The notes under the pieces are model-generated. The model saw only the letters and a program-made list of their open reading frames with translations, was not told the origin of the DNA and did not search any database. Below, piece after piece: positions 13,793-21,139 of a stretch of 24,670 nt of DNA; the stretch's first letter is position 1; every line of letters begins with the position of its first letter. Source of the DNA: Prevotella sp. UBA3208 (lineage in GTDB: Bacteria; Bacteroidota; Bacteroidia; Bacteroidales; Bacteroidaceae); assembly GCA_002363695.1 (NCBI GenBank), contig DEWO01000094.1, positions 1-24,670 of the forward strand, given 5' to 3'. Position numbers and translations under genes: made by a program.

Positions 13793-16645
13793 TTATTGTT
13801 TGTTTTCTGCATATTCTGTAGGTGTGACACCGAAGTGTTTCTTGAAGACGGTAGAGAAGTGGGCCTGGTTGTTGAAACCTACCGAGTAGGCTACCTGTGT
13901 GATGTTGATTTTCTTCTCGCGGATGAGTCGGGCAGCCTGTTCCAGTCGCAGATTGCGGATGAACTCACTGGTCGAGATGCCCGTCATCTCCTTCATCTTA
14001 CGATGTAGTTGGGCGCGGCTGATGCCTACCTTGTGGGTCATCATCTCCACGTCGAAGTCGGGATTGGACAGGTTCTCGTTGACGCACTTCATGATTTTCT
14101 CCATCAGCAGGTCGTTATTGCCCTTGACCTTGACGGGCTGTATCTCGCCCTTCTCTTCCAACGAGCCGAAGAACTTGTTGCGCAGCCACTTCATGTTCTG
14201 CTTCATGTCGTTGATCATCAGGTGCAGCCGCTTCTCGGCCAGGTAGCGCTTCCAACTGAAGGCCACCAAGGCCCCGAAAGCCGCAATCAGCAGGAAGTAG
14301 AACGCATAGGCCCATGTCGTCTTGTACCAAGGTTTCTGGACGGTCACCATCAGGGTGGTCACTTGGTCGGACACGATGCCGCTGGCAGAAGCCCTGACCA
14401 GAATGGTATAGAGTCCCGGTTGCAGTTGGTGGAAGGTCAGTTGGTTGTTGCCTTCGTCGGTCTGCATCCAGACGTCTGTGTCTTTTTCCGGGTTGAAGGT
14501 ATGGGAGTGCCCTGCAATGACCCGATACTGGAAAGAGACATTCTCGGTGTTCTTGAAGTCCAGCAGAGAGAACTCCATGGTGAAAGAGTTCTCTGCGTAT
14601 GGCAGTTCAAAGTGGTCCTGCAGCGGGTTCAGCGATTTTCCTGCCACGTTGAAGCGGGTCAGGAAGGTACGGCCCAGTGTCTGTTTCAGGGTGCTGACAT
14701 CCTTGGGCAGGAAGGTCACCAGTCCGTCGGCAGTACCGAAACTGATGCGGTCGTCCGGATGGTGTATCATGGCTCCCAGGACATAAGAGAGGTGAGGGGT
14801 GAGGGGTGAGAGGTGAGACGGGGGAGCGTACTGCCAGATGCCTCTTGTCGTTGAAATCCAGATGGTGCCCTGACGGTCGCGAACCATGCCGCATATCATC
14901 TTGTCGTGCAGTTGTTCTGTATCGGCAGCCTCGGCCACTCGGTTGGTTCTGGGGTCGTAGCGGTAGAGTCCGCTTTCAGTACCTATTAATATATCGCCCT
15001 CCTTTGTCTCGCAGGTGGTGTAACATTGTTTTCCGTCCAGCAGGACGTTCCATCCGCGGCTGTTGAAGACGAATCCATCGGGCTGCATCATCGATACGCC
15101 ACTGGTGGTGCATATCCACAACTGTCCGTGTGAGTCGAACATCAGTCCTTTGATCCAGTCGTTACACAGGTAGCCGCCCTTGCGATGGGTTTGCTGCATA
15201 CTGAGCAGTTCGCCACGCTTCGACTGGGGGTCATAGACATAGAGTCCCATGCCGAACGAGCAAATATATAATCTGCCCTCGGCATCCTCTGTCATACAGT
15301 TCAGTCCGCGGCCGTTCAGCGTGAGTTCAGGTTGAGCCTGCCCTGTATCGGGGTTGTAGCGGTAGAGCACATTCTCAGTGGTCAGCCAGTACTGTCCAGA
15401 CTTCTCTGACCCACGGTCAGAGTGTGGCGTTGCATTGCTGCGGAAGATGAGGCGGGTGCCGGCGGGTGAGTGGGGGTGACTCTTTACCTGTCCCTTGCCG
15501 TCCAGCAGGAATACGCCGCTGTTCTGTACCGTACACCATGTGTCTTGGCCCTCGCCAGCCGTGATGGACGAGACACCGCCTCCTGTCACATAATGCTGGT
15601 CTGACAGACTCCATGTGCTGAAGGCAGACTGCTGACGCGACAGCACCAGCAGGCCTTTATTGTAACAGGCTGCCCAGAGGTGTTGGTCTTTGTCTTCCAT
15701 GACGTCTACCACATGAGCGGTGTTCAGGTCTATACGTCCGTTTTCCCCCTCCACTCGTGTCAGTTGCTTACTGTCGTGTGCTATCTTCATCAGCCCGCTG
15801 CCTGAGGTGGCCAGAAAGATATCGCCCTTTTCGTCTATGGTGGCATCTTCGATGCTGACGTTATGGTCAAGTGCTGACAGGTCGAAACCGGCGTCGCGGA
15901 TGTTGCCCGTCTGGTAGTCAAAGCTCATGATGCCGTGCATACAGACAATGAGCAACTGCTGACCGTACTCCAGATAGTTCATCGGCTGACCTACCGTTGA
16001 CTGATAGTCGCGTAGAGCGGTGGGTTGGCCGTTCTTGACCATAAACCGGGTCAGTGTCGTCAGATGGTCACTGCGCCACAGGTGACCCTTGCGATCCAGG
16101 TAGATGCGACTATAGAAGTGGTCACTCTGCCGTCGGTTGAACTTGCTTTCGTAGTCTATCTGGTCAGGTTTGCTGATGCTATAGAGGCCATAGCCTGCTG
16201 TACCGATCAACAGGCCTTTATTGTTTTCCGTCAGCGAGTTGACACGAGGTGTCAGCCGGTCGGGGAAGGTGTAGCGATGGAAGTTGTCATGCTCGTAATC
16301 GTAGCTGACCAGACCTCGCGAACAGCCTACCCACAGTCGCCCGCTTTTGTCGACGAACAATGTGGATATCTCGTTGTCAATAAGTGTTGTCGAGTCGTTG
16401 CGACTATGGAAATAGGTGGTGAAGCGGTAGCCGTCGAACTTGTTCAGTCCGTACTCGGTGCCCACCCACACAAAACCATATCGGTCTTGGCAGATACAGG
16501 TAATCAGACCGCTCGACAGCCGGTCTGATGTGTACAACTGACTTGTCGCAGCACACAGATGTTGTACTACGAACAAGCAGATGGCCATAATGCATGCCAC
16601 ACTCCGACCTTCAGGTCGGAGACTATGGAACTTTACATGCTGCAT
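13793..16645 (-). CDS. HTCS-like membrane regulator lacking kinase and receiver domains
   Basis: A 950-residue transcription regulator. An N-terminal signal (MAICLFVVQHLCAATS, residues 20-35) leads into about 14 Reg_prop-type propeller blades (DRYGFVWVGTEYGLNKFDG, KSGRLWVGCSRGLVSYD, RQGTIWISTTRGIWQY) reaching about residue 650. A Y_Y_Y domain (about 685-770) and one membrane helix (about 776-798) follow. After only about 45 linker residues comes an AraC-type domain (845-948: NPDFDVEMMTHKVGISRAQLHRKMKEMTG, ITQVAYSVGFNNQAHFSTVFKKHFGVTPTEY). Canonical HTCS proteins carry a histidine kinase (H, N and G boxes) and receiver between membrane and AraC parts, about 1300-1400 residues in all; none is present. 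The frame is unbroken. It probably senses xylo-oligosaccharides and activates the PUL. The start may be residue 1 or Met20 (16588); a palindromic element lies between. The gene sits between GH3 (16-bp gap) and GH67 (13-bp gap). Confidence 0.88.
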   Translation of the reverse strand: MQHVKFHSLRPEGRSVACIMAICLFVVQHLCAATSQLYTSDRLSSGLITCICQDRYGFVWVGTEYGLNKFDGYRFTTYFHSRNDSTTLIDNEISTLFVDKSGRLWVGCSRGLVSYDYEHDNFHRYTFPDRLTPRVNSLTENNKGLLIGTAGYGLYSISKPDQIDYESKFNRRQSDHFYSRIYLDRKGHLWRSDHLTTLTRFMVKNGQPTALRDYQSTVGQPMNYLEYGQQLLIVCMHGIMSFDYQTGNIRDAGFDLSALDHNVSIEDATIDEKGDIFLATSGSGLMKIAHDSKQLTRVEGENGRIDLNTAHVVDVMEDKDQHLWAACYNKGLLVLSRQQSAFSTWSLSDQHYVTGGGVSSITAGEGQDTWCTVQNSGVFLLDGKGQVKSHPHSPAGTRLIFRSNATPHSDRGSEKSGQYWLTTENVLYRYNPDTGQAQPELTLNGRGLNCMTEDAEGRLYICSFGMGLYVYDPQSKRGELLSMQQTHRKGGYLCNDWIKGLMFDSHGQLWICTTSGVSMMQPDGFVFNSRGWNVLLDGKQCYTTCETKEGDILIGTESGLYRYDPRTNRVAEAADTEQLHDKMICGMVRDRQGTIWISTTRGIWQYAPPSHLSPLTPHLSYVLGAMIHHPDDRISFGTADGLVTFLPKDVSTLKQTLGRTFLTRFNVAGKSLNPLQDHFELPYAENSFTMEFSLLDFKNTENVSFQYRVIAGHSHTFNPEKDTDVWMQTDEGNNQLTFHQLQPGLYTILVRASASGIVSDQVTTLMVTVQKPWYKTTWAYAFYFLLIAAFGALVAFSWKRYLAEKRLHLMINDMKQNMKWLRNKFFGSLEEKGEIQPVKVKGNNDLLMEKIMKCVNENLSNPDFDVEMMTHKVGISRAQLHRKMKEMTGISTSEFIRNLRLEQAARLIREKKINITQVAYSVGFNNQAHFSTVFKKHFGVTPTEYAENKQ
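14791..14818. repeat. Heptamer repeat GGTGAGR x4 in the regulator gene
   Basis: Four exact 7-bp units, GGTGAGG, GGTGAGG, GGTGAGA, GGTGAGA, encode SHLSPLTPHLS near residues 610-620, at the edge of the propeller. Gain or loss of one unit would shift the frame and remove the membrane and DNA-binding parts. Confidence 0.8.
15404..15434 (+). repeat. Palindromic element inside the regulator propeller
   Basis: CTCTGACC-CAC-GGTCAGAG (15404-15422) is a perfect 8-bp hairpin followed by TGTGGCGTTGCA. It is translated as NATPHSDRGSEK near residues 404-415, between two propeller blades, where an insert in a loop could be tolerated. Confidence 0.88.
16591..16621 (-). repeat. Palindromic element at the start of the regulator gene
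   Basis: TGCATGCCACA precedes a perfect hairpin, CTCCGACC-TTCA-GGTCGGAG (16602-16621). Its reading, SLRPEGRSVA, is the same as for the copies in GH35. It lies between the first ATG (16645) and Met20 (16588), so it is either a harmless N-terminal extension or part of the leader, where the hairpin would sit 14 bases before the start codon. Confidence 0.85.
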
Positions 16646-16661
16646 AGTGGTTATGTGTGTC

Positions 16662-19043
16662 TTATTGCTTCAGCAGGTTGAGGGGCTGTCGGGGAGCCAT
16701 GACGTTGTTTACCGATTCGGTGTACTGGGTCAGTTTGGCATTGACACTGAGGGGCAGGTCACGGCTGGACGAGCCGATGCGGAAAGTGTATGTCCCGGCT
16801 TCGGTCAGCCACTGGCTGTTGGCCTCGTCGAATGATGCCAGGTCGCGCACGGTTATCTGCATGGTCAGCGTCTGGCTCTCACCGGGTTTCAACTCACGCG
16901 TCTTGGCAAAGGCTTTCAGTTCGTGAACGGGTTTCTGCAACTGTCCCTTGGGGGCGGTCACATACACCTGTGCCACCTCTTTGCCGCTGACGCTGCCCGT
17001 GTTCTTGACGGTGACGGAGACGGTGACCGTGCTGCCGTTGGCTTTTACCACGGGCTTGGAGAAGGCAAAGGTGGTATAACTCAGTCCGTAGCCGAAGGGA
17101 TAAGCCACGGGTTTCTGGAAGGTGTCGAAGTAGCGGTAGCCCACATAGATGTCTTCCTCGTGGTTGGTGAAGTCCTCACCCTGTATGGGCGAACCCCAGC
17201 CCAGCATCTCCTTATAGGTGTACATGTCGTAGTCCTTGGGGAAGTTCTTGGTAGAGGGATGGTCGGTAGCGGCTACGGGCCATGTCATGGTCAGTTTGCC
17301 GCTGGGGTTGGCTTTGCCTGTCAGCACGTCGGCTACGCTGTTGCCGCCCTCCTCACCGGGTTGCCAGGCGCAGAGGATGGCATCCACGCGGTCGCGCCAC
17401 GAACAGGTTTCCATCACGCTTCCTGAGTTGATGATGACGATGACGGGCTTGCCGGCAGCATGGAACTGGTCGCTGACGCGGAATATCATGTCCTGTTCCT
17501 GTTGGCTCAGGTTGAATTCGCCGTCTATCTTGCGGTCCAGGCCCTCACCGGCCTGACGGCCGATGGTGATGATGGCGGCATCGGCCTCCTGCAGTTCGTG
17601 GGCCACACAGCGTTCCGAAATCTCTATCTCGTCAAACTTGGGCTGGCCTTGGTCGAGGAACCACATCATGGGGTTCTTGTCAGCCTTGAGTTTGGCCTTG
17701 GCATAGCGCACGTAGTTCTGGTAAATCTCCGTCAGCAGGGGCGTGGTGGAAACACCGATGTTCTTCAGTCCCTGTACCATGTCGACCACGTAAGGCACGT
17801 TGACACAGCCGGAACCCAGACCGCCCGACATGAAGTCGTAACTGTTGACACCAAACAGGGCCACCGTCAACCCCTCTCCGTCTCCCCCGAGGGGGAGTGT
17901 CAACCGCGGCTTTCCTCCCCTCGGAGAGGCTGGGTGGGGAGCATTCTTCAGCAGTACCATGCCTTCTGTCGACGACTGGCGGGTTACCTTGGCATGAGCC
18001 GTCAGGTCGGGCTTGTTGCTGAACTTGTAGCCACGGAAGCGTGGTGTCTTGACAATGTATTCCAACATACGGCGTACGTTCTGGTCAACATATTTGATGT
18101 CCAGACGACCTGCCTTGACAGCCTGTACAATGTCCTCAGCCTGGGTAGGATAGCCCGGCATCATGAGGTCGTTGCCTGCCTCTACCTCCTGTGCTGTAGG
18201 CAGTTTCTCGCGCTTGCCGATCCAGTCAGTCATCACAATGCCCTTGTATCCCCACTCGTCGCGCAGAATGGTGGAGAGCAGGTCTTTGTTACCTTGGGCA
18301 TAGACACCGTTGATGACATTATACGACGACATCAGGGTCCAGGGGTCTGACTGGCGTACAGCCATCTCGAAGCCTTTCAGATAAAGTTCGCGCAGGGCCC
18401 GTTGGGACAGTCGCTCGTCTACCTTCGTACGTGACGACTCCTGTGAGTTGACGGCAAAGTGCTTGGCCGACACACCCACGCCTTGGCTCTGGATGCCCTT
18501 GATGACTGCGGCTCCGATGAGTCCCGTCACAATGGGGTCCTCGGAGTAGTATTCAAAGTTGCGTCCGCAGAGGGGTGAGCGGTGCAGGTTCATGCCAGGG
18601 CCCAGAATGACATCGACACCGTATTCCAGCGTCTCGTTACCGATGGCCTGACCTACCTGTTCTACCAGTTCCGTGTTCCAGGTGGAGGCCAGACAGGTGC
18701 CGATGGGGAAGCCTGTGGCATAGTAACTGTTGGGGTCGTTGTCGCGCTTGGGGTCTATGTGTACTCCGGCAGGCCCGTCGGCAACCACCGTGGCAGGGAT
18801 GCCCAGACGGGGAATCTCAACGGTTGTTCCGGCAGCACCGGCTACATATTTTTTCTGGTGGCCCAGCATGGCCCCCGAGCCTACGAAGGAATCGTTGCCA
18901 CCGCCTACCAGCAGTTGGGCTTTCTCTTCCAAGGTCATGGCCTTCATGACTTCGTCAATATTTCCTGACGTGAGTTTTGTCTGTGCAGTCATTGTTGCAG
19001 ATGTTAACAGGAGCATTGCTTCAGTGATGAATAGTTTTTTCAT
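16662..19043 (-). CDS. GH3 beta-glycosidase (beta-xylosidase or beta-glucosidase)
   Basis: A 793-residue exported enzyme that removes single sugars from the non-reducing ends of oligosaccharides. Signal peptide: MKKLFITEAMLLLTSATMTAQ. Family features in order: IPATVVADGPAGVHID, GPGMNLHRSPLCGRNFEYYSEDP (about 148-170), KHFAVNSQE with Lys194-His195, nucleophile Asp273 in GIVMTDW, and the probable acid/base Glu500 in RQAGEGLDRKIDGEFNLS; a C-terminal fibronectin-III-like domain (VKNTGSVSGKEVAQVYV) completes it. This form resembles GH3 enzymes including P. bryantii CdxA that act on both glucosides and xylosides; context favours xylose. An insert of about 24 residues, APHPASPRGG to GGDGEG (368-391), follows EGMVLLKN and comes from a palindromic DNA element. 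No promoter match is seen in the 43 bp before it, so it may be transcribed together with the gene at 19087-19770. Confidence 0.93.
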   Translation of the reverse strand: MKKLFITEAMLLLTSATMTAQTKLTSGNIDEVMKAMTLEEKAQLLVGGGNDSFVGSGAMLGHQKKYVAGAAGTTVEIPRLGIPATVVADGPAGVHIDPKRDNDPNSYYATGFPIGTCLASTWNTELVEQVGQAIGNETLEYGVDVILGPGMNLHRSPLCGRNFEYYSEDPIVTGLIGAAVIKGIQSQGVGVSAKHFAVNSQESSRTKVDERLSQRALRELYLKGFEMAVRQSDPWTLMSSYNVINGVYAQGNKDLLSTILRDEWGYKGIVMTDWIGKREKLPTAQEVEAGNDLMMPGYPTQAEDIVQAVKAGRLDIKYVDQNVRRMLEYIVKTPRFRGYKFSNKPDLTAHAKVTRQSSTEGMVLLKNAPHPASPRGGKPRLTLPLGGDGEGLTVALFGVNSYDFMSGGLGSGCVNVPYVVDMVQGLKNIGVSTTPLLTEIYQNYVRYAKAKLKADKNPMMWFLDQGQPKFDEIEISERCVAHELQEADAAIITIGRQAGEGLDRKIDGEFNLSQQEQDMIFRVSDQFHAAGKPVIVIINSGSVMETCSWRDRVDAILCAWQPGEEGGNSVADVLTGKANPSGKLTMTWPVAATDHPSTKNFPKDYDMYTYKEMLGWGSPIQGEDFTNHEEDIYVGYRYFDTFQKPVAYPFGYGLSYTTFAFSKPVVKANGSTVTVSVTVKNTGSVSGKEVAQVYVTAPKGQLQKPVHELKAFAKTRELKPGESQTLTMQITVRDLASFDEANSQWLTEAGTYTFRIGSSSRDLPLSVNAKLTQYTESVNNVMAPRQPLNLLKQ
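17873..17929. repeat. Different palindromic element inside GH3
   Basis: CCTCTCCG (17873-17880) pairs with CGGAGAGG (17922-17929). Between them are a second hairpin, CTCCCCC-GA-GGGGGAG (17882-17897), and a CCGCGG palindrome. It is read in frame as HPASPRGGKPRLTLPLGGDGEG. The sequence differs from the TGTGGCGTTGC family; similar CCCCTCGGAGAGG hairpins occur widely as dispersed repeats in Bacteroidetes genomes. Confidence 0.8.
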
Positions 19044-19086
19044 ACATATTGTTATTTTGTTACTTTGTCTTTAACATTACAATGTC

Positions 19087-19770
19087 TCAACTCTTAAAGT
19101 ACGCTTTCAGCTGTTCGGCATAGTCAGCCAATTCGCGTGTGTCACCGTTGCCATATTGCTGCCATATCTGCTGACAGGGAGCCAGCAGCGCACTTTCCGA
19201 CTTGTCACGACGCCTCAGATAGGGGTCGCAATGTTGATAGACTTTCAGGATGTCCACGACCAGCGGGGTGGGAATGTGCATCAGACGTCCTAACTCCTGT
19301 ACCTCTGGTGTCTCGCTGACCATGGTGATGGGGGTGAGGCGGAAATAGAGGTCCAGTACCATGACGAGCATGATGGGGGTCAGCCGGGGGTCTTCGGTCA
19401 AGGGACGGAAGTCGCGCTCGAAGGTTTCCTGAACCGCAACACCCTCAAAGAAGTCACCTCCGCTGTTAAATCCTTTCATGTTACGCAACAGCTGGACGGC
19501 ACGGCTCAGACGGCGTGGATTCTGGCTGTACTCCTTCCAGATGCGCTCAATGCGGGGGATGCGCAGACGGGCTATCTCACCCATGCGCTGGTGCAGTTCC
19601 TGTGGGGCGATGTGCAACTCCAGACTCAGTTCAACCATGGGACGACTGTAGACGGGCTTGATGCCTACGGGCTTGCGCAGATACTGTTCCATCAACAGCA
19701 GCCAATAGTCGTCTTGCCATAGTCTTCCGACCGGTTGGTAAGCGTGTGTCAAGTATTGTTTCTTAGCCAT
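19087..19770 (-). CDS. Conserved-looking protein of unknown function
   Basis: I do not recognise this 227-residue protein. It has no signal peptide or membrane helix, is mostly helical and charged, and should be cytoplasmic. Recognisable stretches are QPVGRLWQDDYWLLLMEQYLRKPVGIKPVYSRP near the start and FFEGVAVQETFERDFRPLTEDPRLTPIMLVMVLDLYFRLTPITMVSETPEVQELGRLM in the middle. The start at 19770 (MAKKQYL) was preferred over upstream ATGs at 19779 and 19833. The predicted promoter box at 19799-19806 would put the RNA start near 19795 and give a leader of about 25 nt, like other genes here; the 19833 start would lie outside the transcript. It stands 43 bp upstream of GH3 and may be co-transcribed with the PUL genes, but nothing in it suggests sugar metabolism. 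Confidence 0.75.
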   Translation of the reverse strand: MAKKQYLTHAYQPVGRLWQDDYWLLLMEQYLRKPVGIKPVYSRPMVELSLELHIAPQELHQRMGEIARLRIPRIERIWKEYSQNPRRLSRAVQLLRNMKGFNSGGDFFEGVAVQETFERDFRPLTEDPRLTPIMLVMVLDLYFRLTPITMVSETPEVQELGRLMHIPTPLVVDILKVYQHCDPYLRRRDKSESALLAPCQQIWQQYGNGDTRELADYAEQLKAYFKS

Positions 19771-19794
19771 TGGATACATTTTTTTGTATAATAG

Positions 19795-19826
19795 TTTGCA
19801 AATATACGATTTTTTTTCTATATTTG
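19795..19826 (+). promoter_or_regulatory. Promoter of the histidine phosphatase pair
   Basis: TTTG (19795-19798), a 20-nt spacer, then TATATTTG (19819-19826) matches the Bacteroidetes promoter exactly. RNA would start near 19830, about 20 nt before the ATG at 19850, which supports that start over an upstream in-frame ATG at 19784. Confidence 0.8.
19799..19806 (-). promoter_or_regulatory. Divergent -7 box for the gene at 19087-19770
   Basis: CAAATATA reads TATATTTG on the minus strand, a perfect TAnnTTTG. It touches the -33 element of the opposite promoter. A -33 match is weaker: CAAA at 19831-19834 is 4 bp too far. Transcription in the two directions would compete for the same DNA. Confidence 0.5.
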
Positions 19827-19849
19827 CACACAAATTCGCGAAAAACTTG

Positions 19850-21139
19850 ATGAGAAATTTTCTGATATTAGTAGCCTTATCGGGCTATGCCATCAGTCTG
19901 CCAGCTCAGTCGGTACGTGAAGAGATACAAAAAAACATACGCTGTTCCGCAAGCAATTATATGGCATATCCCAATCCTCACCAGCATGAGCTGACACCTG
20001 CTCCTGAGGGTAAGAAGCCTTTTTATATCAGTCATTACGGCCGTCATGGTTCCCGCTATCACAACACCCCTCTCACCTATGAAATCCCCTATCAGATTCT
20101 GGCTGCTGCCGATAGTCTGGGCAAGCTGACGCCACTGGGTGTTGACGTGTTGCACCGGCTGGACCTGATTCGACAGGATGCCAAGGACCATTGGGGTGAG
20201 CTGACAGAACTGGGGGCCCGCCAGCACCGCGAAATCATCAAGCGCATGGTGCGACACTACCCTGGGATTTTTCAGGGCCGGGTGTCTGTCGATGCCCGTA
20301 GTACCATGGTGACGCGTTGCATCCTCTCCATGGAGTATGCCATGATGCAACTGGCGGGGATGGTACCCACGGCTAATATCCACCATAATGCCACCCATCG
20401 GGATATGTACTACCTGAACCAGCAGGACAAGCGGCTGTTTGCCATGAAGATGGACTCTGCCACGTTTGCCCGCTATAAGGAGTTTACCAAGTCTTATGAA
20501 GACAACTTGCGGCTTATGCAGTCGCTCTTCAACGACACTGCTTATATCAATAATAAGGTGGATGCGGGCAAGCTGAACTATTTCCTCTTCAAGGTGGCCA
20601 GCAATCTGCAGAGCACACATCTCAATAATCAGATGACGCTCTACGACCTGTTTACTGACGAGGAGATTTACCATAACTGGAAAAAGGAGAATGCCTGGTG
20701 GTATATCTGCTATGCGGGCTCAACCCTCAATGGTGGTCTTCAGCCTTACACCCAGCGCAACCTGCTTCGCCGCATCATCGAACAGGCCGACAGCTGCATC
20801 CGACTGGAGCAGCCGGGCGTACAGCTGCGCTATGGTCACGAGACGGTGCTTCTGCCTTTGGTATGCCTGCTCGAGATTGAAGACTATGGACTGGCAACAG
20901 ATAACCTCGAGTCACTGGACCGTCGCGGATGGGCCAACTATCGCATTTTCCCCATGGCTGCCAATCTCCAGATAGTGTTCTATCGCAAGAGTCCTGACGA
21001 CGGGGATGTGCTGGTCAAGGTGCTGCTCAACGAAAATGAGGTCCATCTGCCGTTGAAGAGCGTGGAGGAGGTCTACTACCATTGGAGCGACTTCCGCAAG
21101 TATTACTTAAAGAAACTGGATGCCTATGTGGAACAATAG
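19850..21139 (+). CDS. Histidine acid phosphatase family protein (MINPP/phytase-like), copy 1
   Basis: A 429-residue exported phosphatase; signal peptide MRNFLILVALSGYAISLPAQ. The catalytic RHG motif is in ISHYGRHGSRY, with the phosphate-accepting His66; the proton-donor pair His330-Glu331 is in LRYGHETVLLPL. A His-Glu pair rather than His-Asp is as in the multiple inositol polyphosphate phosphatase (MINPP) branch, and MINPP-type enzymes are known in Bacteroides, so release of phosphate from phytate or other phosphoesters in the periplasm is likely. Supporting stretches are GELTELGARQHREIIKRM and VDARSTMVTRCILSM. The gene overlaps the next one by 20 bp. It has its own promoter, opposite to the PUL, and is probably not part of it, although phytate and xylan are found together in plant food. 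Confidence 0.88.
   Translation: MRNFLILVALSGYAISLPAQSVREEIQKNIRCSASNYMAYPNPHQHELTPAPEGKKPFYISHYGRHGSRYHNTPLTYEIPYQILAAADSLGKLTPLGVDVLHRLDLIRQDAKDHWGELTELGARQHREIIKRMVRHYPGIFQGRVSVDARSTMVTRCILSMEYAMMQLAGMVPTANIHHNATHRDMYYLNQQDKRLFAMKMDSATFARYKEFTKSYEDNLRLMQSLFNDTAYINNKVDAGKLNYFLFKVASNLQSTHLNNQMTLYDLFTDEEIYHNWKKENAWWYICYAGSTLNGGLQPYTQRNLLRRIIEQADSCIRLEQPGVQLRYGHETVLLPLVCLLEIEDYGLATDNLESLDRRGWANYRIFPMAANLQIVFYRKSPDDGDVLVKVLLNENEVHLPLKSVEEVYYHWSDFRKYYLKKLDAYVEQ

Noticed and set aside
13780..13830. Longer N-terminus for GH67
   Set aside because: The extra 17 codons overlap the regulator gene and precede a perfect signal peptide starting at 13779.
13793..16645. Frameshifted canonical HTCS
   Set aside because: The membrane helix and AraC domain are in one continuous frame and there is no room nearby for kinase or receiver sequence.
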